Translations under genes and position numbers: made by a program
Notes under the pieces: generated by a model
What the model saw: the letters and a program-made list of their open reading frames with translations, nothing else
Database searches by the model: none
Told to the model about the DNA's origin: nothing
In this document: one piece after another, positions 10,894 through 21,119 of the stretch
Position numbering within the stretch: the first letter of the stretch is position 1
Layout of the letters: each line of letters begins with the position of its first letter
Source: Typha latifolia
Lineage: Eukaryota; Streptophyta; Magnoliopsida; Poales; Typhaceae
Length of the DNA: 64,000 nt
Reading direction: 5' to 3'
Assembly (NCBI GenBank): GCA_019914945.1
Contig: CM034099.1
Location: forward strand, 21,478,704-21,542,703

Positions 10894-13622
10894 CAAACAA
10901 AAGAAGGGGAAGACTGATGGAAAGGGGATTGCTTTTATGAACCTAGCTCACAGCAATCATGATTGCTGGAATCACAGCATCAAACATCAGGGCATTATTT
11001 TCTCTAGATATATCATATTCCATTACAGTTCCCATATATTCTGAATACTAGACCTGACAAAGGTTACAATACTAAGTAAATCCTTTCCATAGCGCTCAGA
11101 AAAGAGACCATCAAATTTCAGTTATAAAGCTCTCAGTGTGGCATTTAAGTACTGATTACCTCTAACAATATTCAGGAAAGGGATTTTGCTATATCCTGGT
11201 AATTCACTTCTATCGCTGTATCTTTATTCGACTTGAATCGAATGTATTTCCATCCTGCTTGTTTGAATCCTCTTACAAGTGCTGGATACTTGTATGCCAA
11301 CTATCTCGCATGACATTACCATCTTGATTCATTCGTCCTCAATGTATAATGTATATTGCAGTTACTGGAGCACAGAGAGGTATGGAAATTCCAGCTCATG
11401 GATTCAAATCCAAAGAGACATTGGCTAGCTCCAAAATTTGTGGGTCTCTTTTCAACTTGCTGGCAATTTGAACCTACTGGCGAATAGAAGCACGTGCTTT
11501 GTGCCAGGGGAATTAATCAAGACTGATCTGCATTAAACTGGAGATCTATACCCATGTGGAGTTCTTTTCTCTGCCATCTCTCAGCAGAGCAGAGAGACCA
11601 AACGGCCATATCTCTTCTTCTGAGACACTCAATAGACTTGGATAAGATGCATCTTAATTTCCATTGTATATGTACACACACACACACACACACACATGCA
11701 ATGGTATATGTATGTGTACATATATATATGAAGGGTGTATGATCGATATTTGTTGCTCTGCAAATATATATTGGGGGGAGAAAGGGAGAAAGCATTGCAA
11801 CAAGTTTCGACTTTTAAAAAAAAATAAGACTAGTCTTGTATTCGAGATTGACGTAGGTATTTAATCGTTGGTGGACGGTGGTCCTCGGCCAGTCCACACC
11901 ATCCAACACGAAATTTAATGGCATGAAATACCATGCCAATCCACCAACCTTGCAATGTAAAGTGGTAGTTCCACAATTTCCTCTATCCAATAGCATGGAT
12001 GCACGTGTGCTCTTGCAGCACTTTGTAAAAAGTGGGAGAGAGAGGCCTGTCTCATTTATTAGGGTCTTCTTCACATAATTAATGTACTTGGCGGCCTTTG
12101 ATTGGTTGCCTGGTTTTGCTGGAAAAATATATTACTAATATTCACGTAAATAGGTCATCTTATTCATCGCATTAAGTGAATAGGACAATGGCTTGCCAAA
12201 TAAGAGTTTTTTTTTACCAAGCTACCCCTCTTTTGTACTTTATTTATCCAAAATGGGTCCGTGGCACTGTTGCTCTATGTTAAATGTTAGATAAGTTCAG
12301 TGTTTTACTATTAAATAATAATGCTAAAAATTTTATTTTATAAAACTCTCTAACTCTTCAGCGTTTTTTTTATATGTTTAGAAAACACGGAAGAGTTGAG
12401 CATTTTATATGAAAGAATTGAGAAAACAAACTCCAAAGTAAAATTGGAGGAGTTACGGTTTCTTTTTTTTTCACAATTCTAACCGCAGTTAACTTTGGAG
12501 AATCAATCAATCAGTGTGTCATTTTAATTTATAAACTCTCCTATTTCTTCACAGCAATATATTTTATGACTAAAGTGAATAATCGAACACAAAATTATGA
12601 CGTTATAAATTTTTCTTTTGCTTAGTGTTTTTAACAATAAATTACTTAACTTTTTAACATTTTATATGTATCTTTTTTTTTTAGTAAAATGTTGAAATGT
12701 TTGACGTTTTTTTTTTTCAATAAAAACACTGATCAAATCAGCGTTTAACTTTAGGCTAAGTAAAACATTTAATAGTTTAATATTTTATTTAGAGCTACAT
12801 TGAAATAAATTTCTTTTGGTATTAAGTATAAAGTGCAAGCTATTTTGATAAAAATAAATAAATAAAAAAGATCAAGTTTAGTCCAAAACTCTGGCAAATA
12901 AGGTTGCCGTGAAATAGTACTCGATCACTTCGAGTAGTTGGCTGGTGGAGCCATATCCCCATCCCTGCAGAGCAAATCCCACGGTACTCTAATTTATAAC
13001 TGGTTAATTCTGGAAATGGAATCACAAACTTTTCCCAGTTCACAATGGCAAAACAACTATAGTTACTTACTACTCTGCACTTACTCCATGGAGATCCTCT
13101 GTCGTCTTAAATTAGACGGTGAGGAGTGTGCATCTCGGTGGATTGCTTTGAAAGGCAAATGGTTAGCAAAACAGAATAGGGCAGTGACACATAGGCATGG
13201 CACACAGCCCATCCCATCAATACATGTGGACCATTCATGGATGTGGGTCCTAATACATAATGCTGGCCATTACTGTGCATTCTTAATCATGAATCAGGTC
13301 ATTGCCCATTCCACCCTTGTCCCTGTGTAACTACTAGTTCTGGACTGTAATAATTAACAGTGTAACCATCTCAGGGCTATTTAGGTCATGGCAGGCATCC
13401 CTTGAGAGATATAAGCATATGCATGTCCATCTACGATGCTGACTTTTCTTCTTTGTCTATCTTTTATCCTTTTCCTCCATCATCTCTCTGCGTGCCAATT
13501 TAGAGAAGAACATACGACCAACCTCTTAGTTAGGCAAGCAGCGGCTTCGTTTTAACTTGCTTGTCGCCGTCTGCGAAGATAGACATTCCTTTCAGGGTTC
13601 TTGGAACTTTGCGTCATTTGAC
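10894..13622. other. Intergenic region and MYB upstream region
   Basis: No gene was recognised. It contains a CA microsatellite (11674-11695), A/T runs around 12200-12850 and the 5' UTR of the MYB gene near its right end (CT-rich leader around 13440-13480). A 130-codon open frame at 12938-13330 has no recognisable domain. Confidence 0.4.
11674..11695. repeat. (CA)n microsatellite
   Basis: An uninterrupted run of about 11 CA units. Confidence 0.9.
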
Positions 13623-15178
13623 ATGGGACGGTCGCCGTGCTGCGAGAAGGTGGGCCTCAAGAAAGGCCCATGGACGCCGGAGGAGGACCAGAAGCTCCTC
13701 GCGTACATCGAAGAGCACGGCCACGGCAGCTGGCGAGCATTGCCGGCAAGAGCCGGTGAGCCTGATCAACTTCTGCTGCGCCGGCAAATTTTATATTTCT
13801 TGTGTTTGTGGTTAATTACGATGACCGTCGGTAGTGGGTAGCAGTGATATGTGTGTGAAATTATGCAGGTCTGCAAAGGTGTGGAAAGAGCTGCAGGCTG
13901 AGGTGGACGAACTATCTGAGGCCTGATATCAAGAGGGGCAACTTTAGCCTGCAAGAAGAGCAGACCATCATACAACTCCACGCACTCCTTGGAAACAGGT
14001 CAGTTTAGTCGCATTTCAAGCTAGCACTCGCATCATGTCACATTCAAGATCTCTTGGTGGCTGCTGAGAATTCTGCATCATTTACAGTAGTGGATTTGGA
14101 AGTTTAGGCGACATTAATTAATTATGCAAGCACTGCATCAATCCATCTCATCAATCTCAAGAAAAGATGCATTTCCTTCTTTTTTTTAATCATTTCTCTT
14201 CCATGTTACTGCTCAGTTACTGTAGCTCAATTGCACTGCTACGTTACCTGCAAGTCTAATGTACTGCGATTGCTCTATAGCTTGAGGCGTCTTCATATCC
14301 GTGAATAAATGTTACCGTATCTATGTTGTCTTGACTTGATTAATTATTCGATCCCTTCGAGTGCCTCGTAGTTAGAACATAAACATTGTGATCTGGCCCT
14401 TAGAAACGATTTAATTTCTCGCTTCAGGTGGTCAGCTATAGCCACGCATCTACCCAAGAGAACAGACAACGAGATCAAGAACTACTGGAACACTCATCTA
14501 AAGAAGAGACTAGCGAAGATGGGCATTGATCCAGTGACCCACAAGCCCAAGAGTGACACCCTCGCCTCCCCCGAAGGCGACTCGAAGAGCGCCGCCAACC
14601 TCAGCCACATGGCTCAGTGGGAGAGCGCGCGGCTCGAAGCCGAGTCCAAGCTCCGTGCCTTCTCAGCCTCCACCTCGACCTCCACCTCCACCTCCAGTGC
14701 TGCATTCCACTTGCATGGGATCTGGCCATCGAAACCAATCGCCAATGCTAGACGTATCAACCTCGATTCTCCCACGTCGACCTTAAGCTTCTCCGAGAAG
14801 AATGGCGTGATGCCAATCTCGAACACATGGCTGCTGGATAGAAACGAGGACTTGGAAGGAGAAGACATGGAGTGGAAATGCTTTGGAAAGCAGCAAGCTC
14901 GCATTTTTGATGCCAAGAAGGAGGTGGATAACTTTGCCAGCTTGCAGATATTGGACGCTTCGTGGCTTCAAGAATCGTGCAGCATTGCAGGGTCTATCAG
15001 CACAATGCTGGATAACTCTGAGAATTACCAGAATTCGTCGGATAACTCCAAGAATGCGCAAGGCGGGAGCTGCATTGAGGAAGGTGAAGGTGAGGGAGAA
15101 GAGAATAAGAACTACTGGAGTAGTATCCTTAACTTGGTGGATTCGTCGCCGCGTTCCGATTCGCCGCCGGTTTTCTAA
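13623..15178 (+). CDS. MYB16: R2R3-MYB transcription factor, MIXTA/MYB16/MYB106-like (subgroup 9)
   Basis: Exons 13623-13755, 13869-13998 and 14428-15178 give 337 aa. Exon sizes of 133 and 130 nt and their phases are the classic R2R3-MYB pattern. The start MGRSPCCEK is canonical, so the upstream open frame is leader. R2 (about residues 14-61) and R3 (about 67-112) keep the spaced Trp residues, for example [34 protein letters not shown] and [31 protein letters not shown] and [11 protein letters not shown] follow, the marks of subgroup 9. Relatives act in the nucleus to promote conical epidermal cells, trichome shaping and cuticle genes. The C-terminal half is Ser-rich and acidic (EEGEGEGEE), a plausible activation region. 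The stretch after [11 protein letters not shown] appears shortened (see findings). Confidence 0.95.
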
Positions 15179-18100
15179 AGTTAGCCATTGGATCACCGAG
15201 TCAACTCCGTATTGTTAGAAGGGGATTGTGCGAATCAAAGTTAGAGAGGCTTAAGTTTCTTGAATGGAGTAATATTATATTTGTGTAATAAGAACGAGAA
15301 TAATGCATGCATCCAATTGTTTACGTCGCGTTAATCGAGTTCTTTTATCATCATCACTTATAGTTTGTTTCATTTTATAGTTGTTAGTGCAGCATTTGTA
15401 TAGGTTTATCAAATTATAAGAATTAATCAGCTCATGTTGCTTAAGAGTTTCTAGATATTTAATGAGACACTATTAAATTCTCACTTCCTAGAAAACTCAT
15501 GTATCTCGGAGCTCCGTATGTATTTTGAATGCAACTTAGTATGATTACCCAGTCTACATCTGATTCTGTTTTATGATAAATTTAATATTCTATTCTGATT
15601 GAGAAGGATTAATAAGAAAAGAATAACTATTGGGAAAACATTAACTAAACAATTATTAGGCCCAACAATACTATATTTCCTAAGAGTTCAAATCAGTGGA
15701 ACTGGAATGTCCTTATCAGAGAAACAACAAAGAAAAGATTGAGCAATGCTTAATAATGCTACCGATATTTTGTCCATGGAGCTTCTTTATTTCTTTCATG
15801 GCGAGGAAGAGCACGCAAGGAAACTTGTATAGATGTAAGATATAGCTCATCTAGGTTGGGGTGGTACATTGAATAATTTTCCCAAAGTATCTGATAAAAT
15901 TTCTTATGACAAGGTAACATGATCATGCACGAAGTAAATATTTTCCACCTTTTTTCTCATGCATTTTTGTGCAGGCAATGCAGGTGTATTAAGCAATGAC
16001 ATGAGAAAGGTAAATAGCAGATTTGCTAATAGCATTCAATCTTCTCGAACATAAGATTGCGTATACATTTCTGTTTATTGTATAAATCATTGTTATGAAG
16101 ACTTATTTGAACAGTGCCTGTATAAATAGCCAATGCCCCATTGCCCCCATTTGAAAATAATGCCATTTCCGATGATACCCCATCGTCCCCACTCTAATAA
16201 ATTTCATATGGCTATTGCACATGCCTTCTATGGTATAAAAGCTGAATTTGGATCCTCTACAGCATTCAAAAAGCTATAGTGTTTCTTTAAAAATTCAACC
16301 TTTTACCATGGACACAATGTAAAGTTACAGTGCCTTCTGATATATTACACTGGATCTCTCAGTGTCCAAGTCCAGGAGAAAAGAAAATTTTCTTATTTTA
16401 AAGAAATCTCTTTGACCTCTTCCAGTCAGTACAAATGGATGAACTAAGCAAGCAAAAGATTATCCACATCTCTGGCAGTGAAATGAAGGAGTACATGCTC
16501 TTGACCCCATTAAAACCGTTAAGAGTTCTTATCACTTTGTGTGAGACCTGTGCTGTGCTGCTTCTTTATTCTGCCCATGGCTTCTTAAAACCCTAACTGT
16601 GTAAGCCAGTTGAAGAACTTTTCTCCACATACTGGAGTCAGTTCCCTAAATAAGACCAAAAGGGTGATGAAACTGCATCATGTGAATCTAGTAGTAGAAG
16701 TAATGAGATCATAAATCAAAAGCGTAAGCTATTTTTCCTAGAGAATAAAATCACGCCAATCTTTAACTCCATGTCTTGCATTTCAATGATAGCTGCCAGC
16801 AAATAAACTCAGCCAGTATATGCAAGTAATCTATTCAAAATGGACTATAAAGAATAAATAGGCAGAAGATGACAAAAATCTGACATGCTTAGCAAAAGTA
16901 AATTGCAAGGTGGCAATGCAGAAAATAGAATAAGTCACACTAATTATTTACTTCTAAAGCATCACCAACTAGTAAGTACAAGCATCTCGTTATTGTATGG
17001 ATCTGGATGTATAGTGTTATTCAAAATAGCACGTAACATGCGGTCCTACAAGTATGTGATGAGATTTAGCAGTACTTCATGGTGAGAATGCATAAACATG
17101 TTGCACATGCTAAATGCATGACAGAAGACCTTGCATATCCAGACAAATTCTTAAAATATAAATACCTCTTTTTCTTCCAAATTGTGGGTTACGGAAAAAT
17201 ATAATATCTCAAAAGTAACAAATAACCAATGCCACGCTAAAGTCGAAGGCAATTTACTACATATCGTATACTAGAAGTACTAAAAATGGATATGCATGAA
17301 AAAATTGGGTGAAACTCTTGAACTGAAGATGTCTGAAGAGTAAGAGATTTGATCAATAGCAAGTCTATGCTAGAGAGGTGTTAGAAATTATGAAGCCAAA
17401 ATATAAATGTGTGGTCTGTTTGCAAAATGGGAGTTTTGCAAGGCTATTACAGATATAAACAAATTTAAAACCAAATGAATGGATGAGAGGAGACTCTGCT
17501 AGAATGAAACATTGATCAAGCAATAAATATGCTTCCATGATGTGATTGATCATAAAGAAATGCTAAGGAAAATAAGAATGCCAGCTTCAATATATCCTAA
17601 CATCATGAAGTTAATCATATGATAACTACAATGAACTAGTCATGTAATTTATATCAAGTGAATGACCTTTCCTTATAGTTATTCAAATCCACTGGTTCTC
17701 TTTCTTGAAGCTTTAATTGTCATTTTCCTAGTCAGACCATCAAGATTTATTTTACTTCTAATTTTTCAACTTGTCAACAGGCTCACCAAACCTTAGCCAG
17801 GTTTATTTGCTGTTTGAGGCCCAACCAGGATGCCTATCTATCCAGAACCAAAACCCCAGCCCATTCTTGGTCTTGGATCAATTCAAGCTTCACTGTTTAG
17901 CCAGTTACTGCGGTCTGGTTCCAGTCAGACCACGGAGGCAGTTCAGTGTAGACTTTTGACACCTCTGTTGATTTGTGCAAATCATTTGGATTCTTACATC
18001 TTCATCCATCTAATCTGCTTGAACAATAAATTTGAGAATCAAAATGGAATAATTAATATTAATTGCCTGTCTACATTATATGGTCTTTGCTTGATGCAGC

Positions 18101-18814
18101 TATGTTTAGGATCAACAAACTCTTGAACTCAGCCCTGAATAACTCCAAGAAAGGTTTGCTGCTGATCCTATTCACTATTTAGCTGAGGCACTCAGAGTTT
18201 CAATTTATTTTTGCAGGAATATGTCTACAAAGTTCTGAAGGATTGGAATTCAATTTCCCATACAAGTCATCTACAGTCAAGGTGAAACAGTCTATACTGA
18301 TCCTTCAACAGAATTGATCATGAACTTCTGCAGTTATAATATGTTCTAGAAGTTTTATATGATATTATGATGAAGAATTGTATATCTGTCTCATGAATCA
18401 TCATTATTTTTGAAGGCTATTCAATATGGTCGATATTTTTAAGTTGGAATATTGCAATACTCTATCATCTTTCATAACAAAATTGGTCATTGATCAACAA
18501 CAGGTTTAAGAGATGGGTTTTTGGAATTCAGACTGTCAGTTGGGCTGAGAGAAATAGCACTTTTCCACAGAAGAAGAGGCTACTCTTTGCAAATCAGCTA
18601 AATATTAAGCAATTGAAAAGTACTTTGTCCTATCAACAACCAAAAAATTAAACACATTAACATTCCAATATTTCCAAACTTCCAATCAAATGGTCATTGA
18701 GCTTTGAAAATTTTCTGCTGAATTTCTATATCTAGTAAAAGAAAGATATATAAGCTTTTAAAAAAGAACATGATAAAGAGTCAATATTTTCACAAGATAT
18801 ATAAGCAAGAATGT
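15179..18814. other. AT-rich intergenic region
   Basis: About 3.6 kb without a recognisable gene. The first about 200 bp are likely the MYB 3' UTR. Short ORFs at 16885-17085, 17771-17959 and 17830-18126 have no recognisable domains. Confidence 0.4.
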
Positions 18815-19109
18815 TGTTCTGATACATTTAGTTAAGATCTTTTCTTACTGCATTAGTTGTTTATTTTGATTAAAATAAAATTTCTATAGGTCGCGTTCAA
18901 ATGCCTTTGCGAACGCCTGCATCAGGTTCGCAAATACAAAAAGCGTGATCGCCTGACTGCGTTCGAATGACTGCATTGCATTCTCTGTATTTGCGAATCT
19001 GATGCAAGCGTTCGTAAGGGCGTTCGAACACGACCTACATAAATTTTATTTTAATCAAAATACACAACTAATGCAGTAAGAAAAGATTCTAACTAAATGT
19101 ATCATGTTC
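18815..19109. mobile_element. Fold-back MITE with 5-bp target-site duplication
   Basis: The element body is 18820-19104 (285 bp) and is almost entirely one inverted repeat. The left arm begins TGATACATTTAGTTAAGATC and the right arm ends as its near complement. The arms stay complementary through TTACTGCATTAGTTG and ATTTTGATTAAAATAAAATTT to a GC-richer centre near 18962 (TTCGCAAATAC / GTATTTGCGAA). TGTTC flanks both sides (18815-18819 and 19105-19109), a good 5-bp target duplication. There is no coding capacity, so it depends on a transposase elsewhere. A 5-bp duplication does not clearly fit hAT (8), Mutator (about 9) or PIF/CACTA (3), so I leave the superfamily open. Confidence 0.85.
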
Positions 19110-19354
19110 ACGATATGAAAAATTATAATTTTAGGGACTAAATAAATGACAAAGTAAATACCTTTGCAACAAATCGTTACTTTTATTGACATAATGAACA
19201 GTAAATCTTCAAAAACTTCACACACATATGAAATGCTACCATATCTACTATCTAGCAATGCTTGTCGATGGTGCACGATTCATTCCTTTTTCCTTGCAAG
19301 TTCATGAAATATGGTGAAAAGTACTGGGACCAAATGCAACAAACGTATCTCACC
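19110..19354. other. 3' flank of the beta-propeller gene
   Basis: Short AT-rich sequence between the MITE and the stop codon of the minus-strand gene, probably including its 3' UTR. Confidence 0.4.
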
Positions 19355-20674
19355 TTATATTTGAAATCCCTTCCACTTTTTGAAACTACCAAGATCTGCA
19401 CCTTCTGAAATAGCCATCCCAATCCCAGTTCTCCCACCCTTACCATTGCCACTATAGTAGAGCCTCCATTCGTCATATCCATCCATTTGAATTAGACATG
19501 GAGAGCCCACCCTTTGGTTATCCCATGCATCCTCTTTGACCGAAGGCCTCAATATCGGCTTATCACCGCACTGCCTCCAATTCTTCAACCCATCGACAGA
19601 CTCTGCCAATCCAATACTTGTCTTTCCATCTGAAGAAACACCTTCATACACCATAATATATTTTCCAGCCTTTTGATCCCTCACAACATACCCATTCCGC
19701 ACACCTGCCTCATCGAATGACCCGGCTGCTCTACCACACAAAACCTTCCCTAATTTCACCCACCTAATCCCATCCCTTGACCTTGCAATCCCAATAGCAT
19801 AGCTTCTGCTATTCGTGTCAAATGAATGATAATACATCCTTAGATCGCCTCTTTCATGGTAGATGACTTTTGGCATTGCGATGAACAAGGAGTCCCATTC
19901 CCCCTCAGCTCCGACATCCATAAGTGCACCGCTATGGTGATCCCCTTCAATCCTTGCCCAATGCCGCCCATCTTGGCTAATAGCTAGACCCGGCAATGAC
20001 CGGAAAACTTTACCGCCACACGGAATTTCCACCTCCACTGGGTTGTACCCAGTATAATAAAGCCAATACACAGCGCTCGCGGCTCTCAGCTTCGAACTGG
20101 ACATGATCAAGACATCAGAAGGTTCAATCCTGCCAGTGTCGAAAACCCACCAGTCATTACCTGGCTGCATGACCTGACCTACATCGCCGCCATTTTCAAC
20201 TGCTCCCGACCCCCTCTCCCAATGTATACCATTGTTCGACGCTGCCAGTCCAATGGAATCAGCACCGGCGTACCACATGAGCCACCGCTCCTTGTCGTCG
20301 CTTATGTAGCGCTTGACGACAGGCGAGCCGACACTGCCGCAGTCCCAACAAGGTTCAGGACTTTCGTCGAACACCAAGCCGGCAGAACAATAAGAAGGGG
20401 TGGAGGAGGGAATAGTAGGAGAAAGCGCGTTGGGTATTGGAGATTTGGGTTCTATCGATTCGCGAGACTCTGAAGAGGTCTCCGTGGAGCTGTTACTGCT
20501 GAGATCTCTTTGTGGCAAGCAGTGGCATAGCTTGGGTTGCAAGTGAGTTCTTGGGAGTTGAATTTGAGAGTGAGAAAGAGAAGGGAAGAAGGATTTGGGT
20601 AGAGATATGCGTTTGACGTGAGTGGTTGAGATGCATGAGGTGAGTATGGTGGTAGGACGGCATGCTATGGCCAT
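19355..20674 (-). CDS. Plastid-targeted five-bladed beta-propeller protein (GH43/GH32-like fold)
   Basis: A single exon, 439 aa, ATG at 20672-20674 (MAIACRPTT). Residues 1-about 90 are Ser/Thr/Pro-rich with few acids, a typical chloroplast transit peptide. The rest carries five repeats of an aromatic strand: WLMWYAG (131), YWLYYTGY (203), LRMYYHSF (278), YIMVYEGV (339) and WRLYYSGN (403). Four are followed by a loop of the S-x-DG-x-x-W type (SNNGIHW, SQDGRHW, SRDGIRW, SVDGLKNW). This fits the five-bladed propeller of arabinanases, levansucrases and invertases, and plant relatives are usually annotated only by that superfamily. Whether it hydrolyses a sugar is unknown: I did not identify a convincing full catalytic triad. 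It is divergent from the LSMT gene, with 445 bp between start codons. Confidence 0.85.
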   Translation of the reverse strand: MAIACRPTTILTSCISTTHVKRISLPKSFFPSLSHSQIQLPRTHLQPKLCHCLPQRDLSSNSSTETSSESRESIEPKSPIPNALSPTIPSSTPSYCSAGLVFDESPEPCWDCGSVGSPVVKRYISDDKERWLMWYAGADSIGLAASNNGIHWERGSGAVENGGDVGQVMQPGNDWWVFDTGRIEPSDVLIMSSSKLRAASAVYWLYYTGYNPVEVEIPCGGKVFRSLPGLAISQDGRHWARIEGDHHSGALMDVGAEGEWDSLFIAMPKVIYHERGDLRMYYHSFDTNSRSYAIGIARSRDGIRWVKLGKVLCGRAAGSFDEAGVRNGYVVRDQKAGKYIMVYEGVSSDGKTSIGLAESVDGLKNWRQCGDKPILRPSVKEDAWDNQRVGSPCLIQMDGYDEWRLYYSGNGKGGRTGIGMAISEGADLGSFKKWKGFQI

Positions 20675-21119
20675 TTCTTTGATTCAGAGGAAAACGAAGG
20701 AATGAGAGACGGGGAAAATCCGATGATATGATTGGTACTTTGCTTGCTTCCATTTCTTTTTCTTTTTATTTTTTTCTCTATCCTTTCTTTTTCTTTCACT
20801 CACTTCACTTCACTCATAATATTTTTTTTTTAATGTTTTGTTTCCATTTCTTTTTCTCCGTTTGCATCCGAGCAATTTGGATAAGAGTATAATGATATTA
20901 TGAATCTAATCCGATATTAATTTTCCTTATAAACCTCTCTTATCATTTAGTGATGACCGTTAACTCATCTTAGTTGCCACGTCAGATGCCAGCAAGGATT
21001 CGCCTCGAAAATATCCACAATGCTGCCGCTAGAGCTACGATATCCATAGGAACGAAGAACCGTCCGTCTTCTATGTTATCATCTTCTTCTCTACCTGCAC
21101 AGCAATTACCCAAGTAATA
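20675..21119. promoter_or_regulatory. Shared divergent promoter region
   Basis: These 445 bp separate the start codons of two divergently transcribed genes for plastid proteins (beta-propeller on minus, LSMT on plus). It contains long T/C-rich leader-like tracts (20755-20870) and the motif GCCACGTCAG at 20976-20985, an ACGT-core site of the kind bound by plant bZIP factors. No convincing TATA box was found. Shared regulation is inference. Confidence 0.45.

Noticed and set aside
12938..13330. 130-codon ORF upstream of the MYB gene
   Set aside because: No recognisable domain, and it sits in the MYB promoter region without splice or start context.
13557..13622. Longer MYB N-terminus from the upstream open frame
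   Set aside because: MGRSPCC at 13623 is the invariant start of this MYB class, so the upstream frame is leader sequence.
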